Source of the DNA: CAZRVH01 sp964608325 | GTDB taxonomy: Bacteria > Patescibacteriota > Gracilibacteria > Peribacterales > Peribacteraceae | Direction of reading: 5' to 3' | NCBI GenBank assembly: GCA_964608325.1 | Contig: CAZSMX010000005.1 | Coordinates: 1-64,000, forward strand | Length of the DNA stretch: 64,000 nucleotides | Part shown: piece by piece, positions 1-8,865 of the stretch | Position numbering within the stretch: position 1 is the first letter of the stretch | How the letters are laid out: every line of letters starts with the position of its first letter | Position numbers and translations under genes: made by a program | The notes under the pieces: model-generated | The model's input: only the letters and a program-made list of their open reading frames with translations | Databases searched by the model: none | What the model was told of the DNA's origin: nothing

Positions 1-1669
1 CATTGGCGTCCACTTGGTTGTCCCCGTCGTTATCCGTTCCATCGGAGCACTGGGGAAGCGTCGTCCCCTCGTTCCTGCTGGGGTCGAAGCTGTTCACGTT
101 GTTCGGGTTGCCGTCCGTGTGGCACACGGGATCCTGCGCGTCGATAAGTCCGTTCCCATTGTTATCCATCGCATCCGCGCACGTTCCGCGTCCGCTGTTG
201 GCGGCCTCGTTGTTTCCGTTCGGGTTGTAGGAAGCGGGGTTGAATTTGTTGAAGTCCGAGTGGCATCCGGGGTCATTGGCGTCCACTTGGTTGTCCCCGT
301 CGTTATCCGTTCCATCGGAGCACTGGGGTGTCTGCTGAGCCGCGACCACGGTGATGTTTTTCGCGCAGACCGCTCCGAAGATCTCCACGTCGTCCTGCAC
401 CATTCTCCAGTCAAAGGGGAAGGTGCCGAGCGCAGCTCCGCGTCCCTTTACGGGGATATCCACCTCTTGTCCCGGGGCGATGACGGCCGAGGGCCAGCCA
501 GCCCATGCGGCACCTGCGTTCGTCAGCGACCATGCGGCCAGCTGCGGATGGGGGATGCCCAGGTAGTACTTGTTTCCCGTCCATGACTTCGTTCCCGTGT
601 TCTTGATGCGGATAATACCCGTGAATTCCTGTCCCAAAGTGACCGTGCTCGGCACCGTGGAGCTGATGCAGGCAGCCGCGTTCTCGATTCCTTCCGAATC
701 ATCTGCTGCCGAGGAGCACTGCGGATCTCCGTTCGGGTTTTTCACCGTGACACCCGTCATCTGGCAGCTTCCGCTATTGTCCCCGTACCAGCCGGGCTGG
801 TCCACGTATGCGACGAACACCTTGGTGGCGCCGTTCGGTACCGTCACCGTTGCCTGGTTCGTCACCTTGATCCTGCTCACCTCGCCGTTTTGGTCGTTGC
901 GGAAGATGGCGTACACGTTGTTCCACTCGCTGCCCGGGGTACCCGTGGCGCAGTCCACCGTGTGCACACTGTTGATATTCACCGTTCCGGCAATGCCGAG
1001 CGTGACCGTCATGCCGGTGCGCACGCCCGAGGCCACCAACTGTTCCTCACCAGCGGACGAGAAGACCGCGTTGGCGTACACCGAACCGGCGGAGCTTCCG
1101 GAGAAGTCCACGAATCCGTCGCCATCATTGTCGATGCCGTCGTTGCATTGCGCGTCACCTTGTCCTCCTTCCGACGTGTCCTGGGCACTGCTGCAGCCGG
1201 GGTCATTGGGAAAGTCCTTCTTTCCGTCGCCATCATTGTCGATGCCGTCCGAGCATGCCGGGCTGGGAGCCGCGTAGCAGGTCAGCGTTTCCACGAAATT
1301 CGGTTGGCCGCAGGAAGGAACCACTTCGAAGGTGTCCGTTGCCGGTTGGTAATTGGCGTGAGTATTATCGCCGCAGCTGCTGAATCCTTTGCGTGTGTAT
1401 GATCCGACGACCGGAAGCCCCTTCAGGGCGCAGATCTTCGTGAGTGTGGCCGCATCCGAACCCATTCCCGCAGCGCCGGGACCTTCCGTCGGGATGTAGG
1501 CGTAACGGGGGAATGATCGCACGAACTCACGGATGTCGTATCCGTTCGCAAACGTGAACGAGCTATCCGCTGCTCTTGCAGGAGTCTGTAATGCGAAGAA
1601 TGCGGAAATAATGGCAAGTGCCATCAGTGCGCACAACGCGAAAAATGTGGAGGATCTATGCATCACCAT
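1..1669 (-). CDS. Large exported Cys/Asp-repeat surface protein (N-terminal part; runs off the left edge)
   Basis: Reading continues past base 1, so the C-terminus is missing. About 556 codons are visible. It begins with a signal peptide (about residues 1-33, hydrophobic core then PARAADSS). Next is a Cys-containing module (about 35-125) with KIC, SCGDN and TLTC motifs, also found at the N-terminus of the neighbouring 1785-4088 protein. Then come Asp-rich repeats of the type CSDGIDNDGDG, like thrombospondin type 3 or other calcium-binding loops. A domain at about 325-440 resembles the NBR1-type Ig-like fold (IKNTGTKSWTG near its start, FGAVCAKNITV at its end). More CSDGTDNDGD repeats run to the window edge. 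Two repeat units (1-55 and 274-328) are identical over 55 bases, so the array expanded recently. ATG 1669 is chosen (in-frame ATG also at 1663). The leader just upstream is pyrimidine-rich, with no Shine-Dalgarno sequence. Function is unknown; calcium binding and a surface role are inferences. Confidence 0.85.
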   Translation of the reverse strand, partial: MVMHRSSTFFALCALMALAIISAFFALQTPARAADSSFTFANGYDIREFVRSFPRYAYIPTEGPGAAGMGSDAATLTKICALKGLPVVGSYTRKGFSSCGDNTHANYQPATDTFEVVPSCGQPNFVETLTCYAAPSPACSDGIDNDGDGKKDFPNDPGCSSAQDTSEGGQGDAQCNDGIDNDGDGFVDFSGSSAGSVYANAVFSSAGEEQLVASGVRTGMTVTLGIAGTVNINSVHTVDCATGTPGSEWNNVYAIFRNDQNGEVSRIKVTNQATVTVPNGATKVFVAYVDQPGWYGDNSGSCQMTGVTVKNPNGDPQCSSAADDSEGIENAAACISSTVPSTVTLGQEFTGIIRIKNTGTKSWTGNKYYLGIPHPQLAAWSLTNAGAAWAGWPSAVIAPGQEVDIPVKGRGAALGTFPFDWRMVQDDVEIFGAVCAKNITVVAAQQTPQCSDGTDNDGDNQVDANDPGCHSDFNKFNPASYNPNGNNEAANSGRGTCADAMDNNGNGLIDAQDPVCHTDGNPNNVNSFDPSRNEGTTLPQCSDGTDNDGDNQVDAN

Positions 1670-1784
1670 AAAAAGGGGGAAGGATATGCAAAGGCAGGGG
1701 ACAGTATTCCTACCGTTTAATTGAGGCAACCGATTTTTTGCATAGGAGACACCTCATTATCCTTTGTGCGCAATAAGTCACGAA

Positions 1785-4088
1785 TCAAAGCCAAAAAAGA
1801 AGATTCGACAAACGCGCTGTGACGATCTTGGTTTTGTTCGCGTAGACGAGGAGTCGAAGATAATTCAATCCATTGGGCATTATGCTCTGGGCGAATTGAA
1901 CGTTTTTGGCCGCGGATACGAGCGTCAGATTCAGCGTTACCTGCACTTCCGCCGCGTTCGATCCGGATGCGCGGACCGTATTGCTAATGACGGTTCCGGC
2001 GGGAACCCCTGAATTCACGGAGACCCTGTACTGGAAGGTGCGCGTTTCGTTGGGGGCAAGCGTGCCTGCGTTCCATTGCAACTGGTTGCCATTCTGCGTT
2101 CCGCCTCCGTTGTTCGTGATCGTCGTATCGGAATCGGTCGCGTCGGTCACAACCACGTTCAGCGCGTTATTGCTTCCCGCGTTGCGCACGGTGACGGTGT
2201 AATCGATCGTCCTGCTCGAATTTACCTGTTGGTAGCTGGCGAACTTCGTGAGTTGCAGGAATGTCTGCGGCGGAGCGTTCACCGTCGTGCTGTCCGTCGC
2301 GGAATTGCCGCCGTTCACGGTGGCGATGTTCGTGAGCGTGCCCGTCGCGTTGGAATTGATGTCCACCGTGGCGGTGATGAAGAGCGTGGAATTCGTCGGA
2401 ACGGTGAGGTTCGTCCAGGTCACGCGCGATGAGCTCAGCGTGCCGCCGTTGGAAGCCGACACGAACGTCACTTGCGGAGGCAGGTCGTCCGTCACTGTCA
2501 CGTTGTTCGCAGCCGACGCGGTCGCGTTCGTGATGCTGATCGTGTACGTGACGCGGTCGTTCTGGTTCACGGACGTCCGGTTGTCCGTCTTCGCGATCGT
2601 CAGGTTGACCGATGACGCGCTGGAGCTGGAGGAAACGGAGGAGCTGACTGAGCTAGAGGACGATGAGACGGATGAGATGGCACTCGAAGAGGTTGAGCTG
2701 CTGATTGAGGAGGGGCTGCTCGACGAGCTTGAGCTCTGCGACGACGGCACGGACGATGCACTGCTAGAGGAAGAGACGGAACTGCTCACCGACGAACTGA
2801 TGGAGCTGGCGGACGATGTGCTGCTCGATACGGATGAAGAAACGCTCGAAGAACTGGAAGACGATGTGCTGCTGGAGCTGACGGATGACGACGTGCTGCT
2901 CGAGGAACTCGAGAGGGAGCTGGAACTGCTTCCCGCTACGAACATTTGCCTGTTGATGAAGACGACTCCGCTGCAACGTCCTGCCGCGACGTTCACGATG
3001 CCGTTTTCCGGCGTCACAAGGAGCTGTCGCCAACCGTTCGGCACCGTTTCCGTGACGGTATGCGTTCCGGCGGCTACGTTATCAAATCGCGCGCGGCCGT
3101 TTGCGCCGTTGAATGTCGTCTGCGATCCGTCGAGCATGAACGAGAATTGCGGCGTGACCGGATACTCATTGCCGTTCATGTCATATGCCTGCTTGTAAAT
3201 CTGGATGCAGCCCATGCCCGGAGCCATGCTGCTGAATGACGAAACGTTGGCCGAGGAGGTGCTCGAGAAACTGCTGGAGCTGGAGGAGGGGAACGATGTC
3301 GAGAATGAGGAGTTCGAAGAAGACGATGCGGATCCCGTCGCATTCACTCCCACCACGTCCATCACGATCATCGGCGACGTAGGGGTTTGGGCGCACTGGA
3401 TGCTGAACGTCATCGACTTCGTGACCGTGACGTTTTCGCTGCCGTTTGTCGGGATGGTGCGGTTCGGTCCCCACGGTGACTGGCTTCCGTCCGTGTCGCA
3501 GCGTTGTACGCCGTTAGACGTCCAGGAAATCGTGACGATGCTTCCCATCGGCGCGTTGATCGTTCCATCCTGGCCGTTGATCTTCACGTCGATGGCGGAG
3601 AATCCTCCGGCCTGGGAGCTGCTTGAGTTGCTGGAAGAAAATGCTGATGAGACAGAAGAAGAGCTGATGGATGAGCTACTGGAAGATGAAGATGAGATAG
3701 GATCGGCGCAGGTGAGCGTATCGATGAACGGTTGGCGGGGGCAGGCGGCGCTTCGGATCCAAGAAGATCCGTTCCAATACTCGATGAAGTTGTCTCCGCA
3801 GCTGGCGAAATTCTTACTGCGCAGGAATTGTACGCGCGAGTAGCCTGCCAATTCGCAAATCTTTTGGGTCGTCGCGGCATCGTCATCGATCGCCACTCCG
3901 TCCTGGTACGGTTTGATTCCCTTCTCGATGAAGAAGAAGTACACGGCGTCCCACCCTGCGTTTCCGAACGTGCGGGTCGCAGGTACCTGGGCTTCCGCCT
4001 GCGTTCCGCCAAGGAAGAACGACAATGCGAATAATCCCGGGAGGATGGTTGCGGCGGAAATGGAAGCGAGGAGTCGGCGGGTTGTCAT
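1785..4088 (-). CDS. Exported multi-domain surface protein with Ser-rich linkers and DUF11-like repeats
   Basis: The protein has 767 residues from ATG 4088; an in-frame ATG at 4109 is possible. A signal peptide (about 1-33) is followed by the same Cys module as in its neighbour (KIC, SCGDN, PFIDTLTC). A Ser linker leads to an Ig-like domain (ITWTS-like ISWTSNG with paired Cys), then a second Ser linker. A prealbumin/SpaA-like domain follows (GCIQIYK start, GTHTVTETVP). A linker of about 110 residues, almost all Ser with V, A, T and I, precedes two DUF11-like domains (VTYTISITN; IDYTVTVRN). DUF11-like domains are typical of prokaryotic cell-surface proteins. No LPXTG motif or clear C-terminal membrane anchor is visible, and the last 40 residues do not resemble the rest. 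The leader before ATG 4088 is C/T-rich. Adhesion or envelope structure is inferred from architecture only. Confidence 0.85.
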   Translation of the reverse strand: MTTRRLLASISAATILPGLFALSFFLGGTQAEAQVPATRTFGNAGWDAVYFFFIEKGIKPYQDGVAIDDDAATTQKICELAGYSRVQFLRSKNFASCGDNFIEYWNGSSWIRSAACPRQPFIDTLTCADPISSSSSSSSSISSSSVSSAFSSSNSSSSQAGGFSAIDVKINGQDGTINAPMGSIVTISWTSNGVQRCDTDGSQSPWGPNRTIPTNGSENVTVTKSMTFSIQCAQTPTSPMIVMDVVGVNATGSASSSSNSSFSTSFPSSSSSSFSSTSSANVSSFSSMAPGMGCIQIYKQAYDMNGNEYPVTPQFSFMLDGSQTTFNGANGRARFDNVAAGTHTVTETVPNGWRQLLVTPENGIVNVAAGRCSGVVFINRQMFVAGSSSSSLSSSSSSTSSSVSSSSTSSSSSSSVSSSVSSSTSSASSISSSVSSSVSSSSSASSVPSSQSSSSSSSPSSISSSTSSSAISSVSSSSSSVSSSVSSSSSASSVNLTIAKTDNRTSVNQNDRVTYTISITNATASAANNVTVTDDLPPQVTFVSASNGGTLSSSRVTWTNLTVPTNSTLFITATVDINSNATGTLTNIATVNGGNSATDSTTVNAPPQTFLQLTKFASYQQVNSSRTIDYTVTVRNAGSNNALNVVVTDATDSDTTITNNGGGTQNGNQLQWNAGTLAPNETRTFQYRVSVNSGVPAGTVISNTVRASGSNAAEVQVTLNLTLVSAAKNVQFAQSIMPNGLNYLRLLVYANKTKIVTARLSNLLFWL

Positions 4089-4267
4089 AGAGGATGGGGG
4101 ATGGATCATTCCTTCTATCTATATGGACGGTTCTTTGGAAATAATCTGTCCAAACGGAGTGTTACAGTCTATTCCCTTTGCTTCAAAATGCGCAACGGAG
4201 GTGTTCTATTTTGTTTTCCATCTCGTCTTTAGCCCTCATTCTTGCTAAAATAGGGATATCCAGTCAT

Positions 4268-4338
<71 letters not shown>

Positions 4339-4342
<4 letters not shown>

Positions 4343-4364
4343 CGTCATTCGCGAATGTCGTGGC
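4339..4364 (+). repeat. Hairpin overlapping the 3' end of tRNA-Gln
   Basis: GCCACG at 4339-4344 pairs with CGTGGC at 4359-4364, and the inner CATTCG/CGAATG also pairs. The 5' arm contains the last bases of the tRNA including CCA. A closely similar element sits at the 3' end of tRNA-Ser(GCT) at 27421-27446. It may act in 3' processing or termination; no T-run follows directly. Confidence 0.6.
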
Positions 4365-4403
4365 CAGCCAGGGGTAAGAAATGACTACACTTCGGGTAGA
4401 GCC

Positions 4404-4430
4404 CTCATTTGCCACGTTTTTTCAAATGAG
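4404..4430 (+). terminator. Hairpin downstream of tRNA-Gln
   Basis: CTCATTTG (4404-4411) pairs with CAAATGAG (4423-4430) around a loop containing six Ts. It lies between tRNA-Gln and the next promoter and could end the tRNA transcript. The preceding cacttcggg..gagccctc sequence recurs at about 7582-7602. Confidence 0.4.
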
Positions 4431-4505
4431 TCAGTGTCATCAGATCCCGACATTTTTTGATATTTGCAAGACACACCGTGAAGTCGCTTGATTACAATGG
4501 ACGGC

Positions 4506-7052
4506 ATGCGTCGCCTGATCGCTGTTACCAGCACCGCCTTCCTCACTTTCTTCGCGGTGGTGTTTGGTTTGCGTTTCGCCGAAAGCAACATCAAGGCGTT
4601 GCTGGCGGCGCAGGTAACGCAGCCGCAGATCACGTATCTGTCCAATTCCTTCGATCAACAATTATCGAATATGCTTTCCGGCCCTGACGGAAACGTATGG
4701 ATGAGATCCGCGCAGAGCATGATTCGGGTGAAGCCCGACAACACGATGGCGAATGGCATATCGTTGGGTAAGGACATGCAGAGCGTCGGTGACGGTGGTA
4801 TGCAGGTATTCGGCGGCAAGGTGTGGGCCGAATTGTGTGGCGTGCAAAATTATCGATTTTATTGCGAGCTTTCGAGTGTCGCGCCGGATGGCACTATCGT
4901 TGCCCTTCGCCGTTATGACGACGGAAGCAGCGTGAACTACGTTGATTGGCAGTGGGGTCTGTTTCCAGGTCCCGACGGATTCCTATGGGCATTCAGCGAA
5001 GGGAAGGCATACAAAATCTCGCCGAGTGGGGAATTAACTCCTTTCGCAATTACGCCTCCCTCGTTATCCCCCGGTTTTCAATATTCATTTAATTATGCTT
5101 CTTCCAGGCACATGTCGAAAGGCGGCGACGGAAATATGTGGGAATTGATCCAGGGTAAGGATGCCGGGGGCCAGCCGCAGAATTACTTCGTTTCGATCAC
5201 TCCTCAGGGCGTTTCGACGCCCTATCTAATTCCGCAGCCAGTAGGAGTAACAGACGGTACATGTCCTTATGGTCCTTATTACGCATCCGCCTTTAGCAAG
5301 TCTCTACTTGGTGCCGATGGGAACGTTTGGTCTGCACGCACGACGTATTGTGCTTCTGGTTCTCAGTACGCATTCAAATCGGAAATTATAAAAGTCCTTC
5401 ACGACGGAACGATGCAGATAATCGTGGCTCCGAATGGGGTTGGAATAGGGAAAATGCTTGCGGGTCCCGATGGAAACGTCTGGTCCGTATACGCGGATCA
5501 AAACACGTATGGCTTCGCCAAAATCACAACGCAAGGAGACATTTCGCTTACGCCCCTTTCTGATCTTTCCATACCTCAAGATGCTGCGTTTGGGTCTGAT
5601 GGCAATATTTGGTTCATCACCCAGGCCAAATACGTGAATCAAAGGCCAGAGCCTTCTGTAATAAAGATCGGTAAGGTGATGCTGAGTTCATCGCAGACCG
5701 TTTCCGTTTCCAGCAGAAGCAGTGCGACTTCGGTCGCGACCATAACCTCTTCTTCCCGGTCCAGCTCGGTGTTTGTCGCCGGCAACAGGTGTGGCAACGG
5801 AATCCTGAATTCGGGCGAAGTATGCGATGACGCGAATGCCGACAGCGGCGACGGATGCTCTTCGTCCTGCGTCCTGGAACTCGGATACGATTGTTCGGGA
5901 ATCTACTGTTTCCAGGTGTGCGGCGACGGTATCCGCACGAAAGGCGAGCAATGCGATGACAACAACCGGCGCAGCGGCGACGGTTGCTCGGCTGTGTGTC
6001 TGATCGAACAAGGAGCGAGCGCGAGCGCGGCCACGCATGCCGCCGCGCCGGGAAGCTGCGGCAACGGTATCGTGAATTTTGGGGAAGCATGCGACGATGC
6101 GAATCGTAACGGCGGCGACGGTTGCTCCTCCCAATGCGCCGTGGAAGACGGGTTCGCGTGTTACCTCACCGCTTGCGCGCCCGTATGCGGAGATGGAAAG
6201 ACCAGGGGCACCGAACAGTGCGATGATGCAAACAGGCGCAAAGGCGACGGCTGCTCCGATTACTGCAAATTGGAGCCGGGGTATTCCTGCGTCGGAACGG
6301 TGTGTTCCGCTTCTTGCGGCGACGGCATTCCTTTGAGCAGCGAATTGTGCGACGACGGCAACACGCGTCCCGGTGACGGATGCTTCGCGTGTGCCATCGA
6401 AGTCGGATGGTATTGCGGCGGCCGACCCAGCCAATGCTATCGCTATCCCTTCCTTCCCGTTGCGTCCTCGGCAGCTGCGGTGACTTCGTCTGCTTCTTCT
6501 TTGCAGGCGCCCAATACGAATGTCATCAATGCATCCTCATCCTCACCCGTGCGATCGAGCATGCCGTTCCTTCTGCCTGACTGGAGCTTTAACATGGATT
6601 CTTCATCGTCACAGGATTCTTCCATCCGCTTCTTCTCGCGTGCATCCGTTACGAGTTCCACTTCTTCCGAAGCATCATCGGAATACAGTTCCGACAGCAG
6701 CGAATCGGTGGCATCGTCGTCCGAAGCGTCTTCGTCTTCCGTATCCTCTCTCTTTGCATCATCGGAGTCTGCGTCGTCCGTTCCTTCCTGCGGCAACGGC
6801 ATCCTGGATGGAAATGAGGAATGCGATGCCGGCTCGCTGAACGGCACGCCGGTGTCCCAGTGCGGTGCCGATTGCGTCGTGCTTAAGCCAGCGGCTGCGG
6901 CATCTTCGTCAGCCCCTTCCCAGTCACCGCCGACGGCTGGCAGCGGCATGAACCCGATTGTTCTCATGATCCTCGTTGCCCTGGCGGTCATCATCGTCGG
7001 AGGCGTGATCGCGTACGCGTGGTTCAAGATTCAGCAAAAGACGGAACAATAG
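4506..7052 (+). CDS. Exported beta-propeller plus DUF4215-type Cys-repeat protein with C-terminal membrane anchor
   Basis: The protein has 848 residues from ATG 4506. This start is preferred over ATG 4497 because a -10-like TACAAT (4493-4498) overlaps 4497 and ends 7 bases before 4506. A signal peptide or anchor helix (about 1-30) leads into a propeller-like region (about 40-400) with repeated GPDGNVW, GADGNVW and GSDGNIW motifs, as in Vgb/SMP-30-like propellers. Five DUF4215-type repeats follow (about 425-640; CGNG..NSGEVCDDAN..GDGC pattern). A Ser-rich stretch (about 650-757), one more CGNG..GNEECD motif, a second Ser-rich linker and a transmembrane helix (about 815-838) with a short charged tail complete it. 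The likely topology is anchored in the membrane and facing outward. No catalytic motif was recognised; ligand or carbohydrate binding is speculation. Confidence 0.85.
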   Translation: MRRLIAVTSTAFLTFFAVVFGLRFAESNIKALLAAQVTQPQITYLSNSFDQQLSNMLSGPDGNVWMRSAQSMIRVKPDNTMANGISLGKDMQSVGDGGMQVFGGKVWAELCGVQNYRFYCELSSVAPDGTIVALRRYDDGSSVNYVDWQWGLFPGPDGFLWAFSEGKAYKISPSGELTPFAITPPSLSPGFQYSFNYASSRHMSKGGDGNMWELIQGKDAGGQPQNYFVSITPQGVSTPYLIPQPVGVTDGTCPYGPYYASAFSKSLLGADGNVWSARTTYCASGSQYAFKSEIIKVLHDGTMQIIVAPNGVGIGKMLAGPDGNVWSVYADQNTYGFAKITTQGDISLTPLSDLSIPQDAAFGSDGNIWFITQAKYVNQRPEPSVIKIGKVMLSSSQTVSVSSRSSATSVATITSSSRSSSVFVAGNRCGNGILNSGEVCDDANADSGDGCSSSCVLELGYDCSGIYCFQVCGDGIRTKGEQCDDNNRRSGDGCSAVCLIEQGASASAATHAAAPGSCGNGIVNFGEACDDANRNGGDGCSSQCAVEDGFACYLTACAPVCGDGKTRGTEQCDDANRRKGDGCSDYCKLEPGYSCVGTVCSASCGDGIPLSSELCDDGNTRPGDGCFACAIEVGWYCGGRPSQCYRYPFLPVASSAAAVTSSASSLQAPNTNVINASSSSPVRSSMPFLLPDWSFNMDSSSSQDSSIRFFSRASVTSSTSSEASSEYSSDSSESVASSSEASSSSVSSLFASSESASSVPSCGNGILDGNEECDAGSLNGTPVSQCGADCVVLKPAAAASSSAPSQSPPTAGSGMNPIVLMILVALAVIIVGGVIAYAWFKIQQKTEQ

Positions 7053-7164
7053 GAGGAAGACCGAAGATTCCGGGAATAGGCCCTAATATGGCCATTGATC
7101 GGCATTTCAATCGAATGCATCTCATCATTCGGCCCATAAGGGCTCCCAAACCTCCCAAAAGGGC

Positions 7165-7193
7165 TTGCGCACCCATTCCTTCTTCTTTACACT
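7165..7193 (+). promoter_or_regulatory. Promoter of rplU
   Basis: TTGCGC (7165-7170), a 17-base spacer, then TACACT (7188-7193). The start codon follows 13 bases later, after a C-rich leader with no Shine-Dalgarno sequence. Confidence 0.55.
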
Positions 7194-7206
7194 CCCCGCA
7201 CTTTCC

Positions 7207-7521
7207 ATGTTCGCAGTCGTTTCCATCGCAGGCTTCCAGGAAATCGTCAAAGAAGGCGACACCCTCACGGTGCCGTTGCTCGAAGGCGAATCCAAGAAGA
7301 AACTCACGTTCGAAGACGTCCTCATGGTCAGCGGTGACAAGGGCGTGACCCTCGGAGCCCCCTTCGTGAAGGGTGCCAAGGTCGAAGTGGAAGTGGTCGA
7401 ACACGGACGCGACGAGAAGATCCGCGTCGTGAAGTTCCGCCGCCGCAAGCGTTTCACCCGCGTGAAGGGCCACAAGCAGCACAACACGACCGTCAAAGTG
7501 ACGAAGATCACGGTAGCGTAA
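7207..7521 (+). CDS. rplU: 50S ribosomal protein bL21
   Basis: The protein has 104 residues, the normal length of bL21, and begins MFAVVSIAGFQEIVKEG. It keeps the family features: a central GAPFVKGAKVEVEVVEH segment and a basic C-terminus with KFRRRKRFTRVKGHKQ. It binds 23S rRNA in the large subunit. The upstream in-frame start at 7165 is rejected because it would lie in the -35 element. No rpmA (bL27) follows, although it is the usual partner; the next gene (tgt) is on the other strand. Confidence 0.92.
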   Translation: MFAVVSIAGFQEIVKEGDTLTVPLLEGESKKKLTFEDVLMVSGDKGVTLGAPFVKGAKVEVEVVEHGRDEKIRVVKFRRRKRFTRVKGHKQHNTTVKVTKITVA

Positions 7522-7524
7522 ATT

Positions 7525-7563
7525 CATGAAAGACAAACCTCCGGTTTTTCTTTCATGGGCTAT
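7525..7563 (+). repeat. Dispersed hairpin repeat, copy 1
   Basis: CATGAAAGA at the 5' end pairs with TCTTTCATG near the 3' end. The same 39-base element occurs in inverted orientation at 18027-18065 with one mismatch. It lies between the ends of convergent rplU and tgt, so it may serve as a terminator. Confidence 0.7.
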
Positions 7564-7634
7564 CTTTTCGGCATGGAGTGTCTTCACTTCGGGCGGAGCC
7601 CTCGTTCGACAAGGTTGTTTTTATTGTTTGTCAT

Positions 7635-8720
7635 TTAGGATTTTTCAATGTCCGTTCTAAGTTTTTCGATGGCCTGCAACGTCATCGCCATGTTCTGCAT
7701 ACAGGCGATCGTCTCGGCCATTCTCTCTTTGGCGCGGAACAGGTGCGCGAGGTAGCTCTTCTTATGCACGCGGCTGAACGGGGAAGGGGAGTCGGGATCG
7801 ATGATCGAGTGGTCGTGCTGGCAGGCGCTGTTCAAGGCGTTGAAGACGGAGCCATCGGAAAGATAGACTTTCCCGTGGCGCGCCTCGCGCATGGGGAGGA
7901 CGCAATCGAACATATCGATGCCCTTGGAGATGGCGACTTTATGCTGCTCTATGCGGCCCACGCCCATGAGGTAGCGGGGCTTGTCCTTCGGCAGGGTGTG
8001 CACCACCGCGTCGAGTACGTCGTACATTTCGTCCTGCGTCTCGCCGACGGCGAGTCCTCCCACCGCGTATCCGTCGAAGCCGATGGCGATCAGTTCTTCC
8101 GCGCACTTCTTACGCAGGTCCGCGTGCAGTCCGCCCTGAACGATGCCGAACAGTTTCGGGTTCGGCGTCGGCGCGTCCTTCGGTTTCTCATTCAAAAACT
8201 TTTCGTGCCACTTCTTGCATTCCTTCGCCCAGCGGATGGTGCCGTCCACCGCGCGGATTTGGGATTGGCGGTCGGCGGTCGAAGGAGGGCATTCGTCGAA
8301 ACACATGATGATGTCGGAGCCGAGCGTGTGCTGGATGCGCATCGCTTCCTCCGGACCCAGGAACAGCGGCTTCCCGTCGATGTGCGATTGGAAGCGCACG
8401 CCGTGCTCCTCGATCTTCCGGAGTCCGCTGAGCGAGAACACTTGGAATCCACCGGAGTCCGTGAGGATCGGTCCGTCCCATCCGATGAACTTGTGCAGGC
8501 CGCCCGCTTCGTCGACGATCGCTTCGCCCGGCTGCAGATGGAGGTGGTACGTGTTGCAGAGCAGTACTTGGGAGCCAAGCGCCTTAATGTCGTCCAGCGT
8601 AATGCCGCGCATGGCGCCGGCGGTGCCGACCGGGAAGAACACGGGCGTGTCGATCGGTCCGTGATCCGTCATGATCCGGCCGCGCCTGCCGAGGGGGGTG
8701 TCGTTCAAGAGTTCGAACAT
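7635..8720 (-). CDS. tgt: Queuine/preQ1 tRNA-ribosyltransferase lacking the zinc ligands
   Basis: The protein has 361 residues. It exchanges the wobble guanine of tRNAs with GUN anticodons for preQ1. Family motifs are clear: TDSGGFQVFS with the catalytic-site Asp88, GIVQGG, GGLAVGE, YLMGVG, and FDCVLPMREAR with the nucleophile Asp. The C-terminal zinc site is unusual: C-x-C-x-x-C is replaced by Ser311, Ser313 and Ser316, and the His ligand 26 residues later is Gln342. The spacing is kept exactly, so the alignment is secure. ATG 8720 is chosen because the -10-like TATCAT (8729-8734 on the other strand) ends 8 bases upstream; the longer start at 8774 would cross it. No queuosine biosynthesis gene is visible in the window. 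Confidence 0.92.
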   Translation of the reverse strand: MFELLNDTPLGRRGRIMTDHGPIDTPVFFPVGTAGAMRGITLDDIKALGSQVLLCNTYHLHLQPGEAIVDEAGGLHKFIGWDGPILTDSGGFQVFSLSGLRKIEEHGVRFQSHIDGKPLFLGPEEAMRIQHTLGSDIIMCFDECPPSTADRQSQIRAVDGTIRWAKECKKWHEKFLNEKPKDAPTPNPKLFGIVQGGLHADLRKKCAEELIAIGFDGYAVGGLAVGETQDEMYDVLDAVVHTLPKDKPRYLMGVGRIEQHKVAISKGIDMFDCVLPMREARHGKVYLSDGSVFNALNSACQHDHSIIDPDSPSPFSRVHKKSYLAHLFRAKERMAETIACMQNMAMTLQAIEKLRTDIEKS

Positions 8721-8865
8721 GGACACCGATGATAGCGGAAATTTCCGCGTCTGGCAGAGCATCTTGCGTTCCAATTCGCGTTTCCCCGCAACACGAGTTT
8801 GTTGTCGCTGAAAAGCCTTTGATGCACAATCTCATCCACATCCATATATTCCTTCCACAAAACCT

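Noticed and set aside
1..1300. CRISPR-like repeats at the left end
   Set aside because: Repeats are in-frame coding units for CSDG..NDGD motifs, with irregular spacing and no spacer-like sequences or cas genes; no CRISPR array was seen anywhere in the window.
2248..3198. Long plus-strand open frame (316 codons), Glu/Asp/Leu-rich
   Set aside because: It is the antisense of the Ser-rich linker gene; Ser codons read backwards give acidic and Leu residues, and the protein has no family features.
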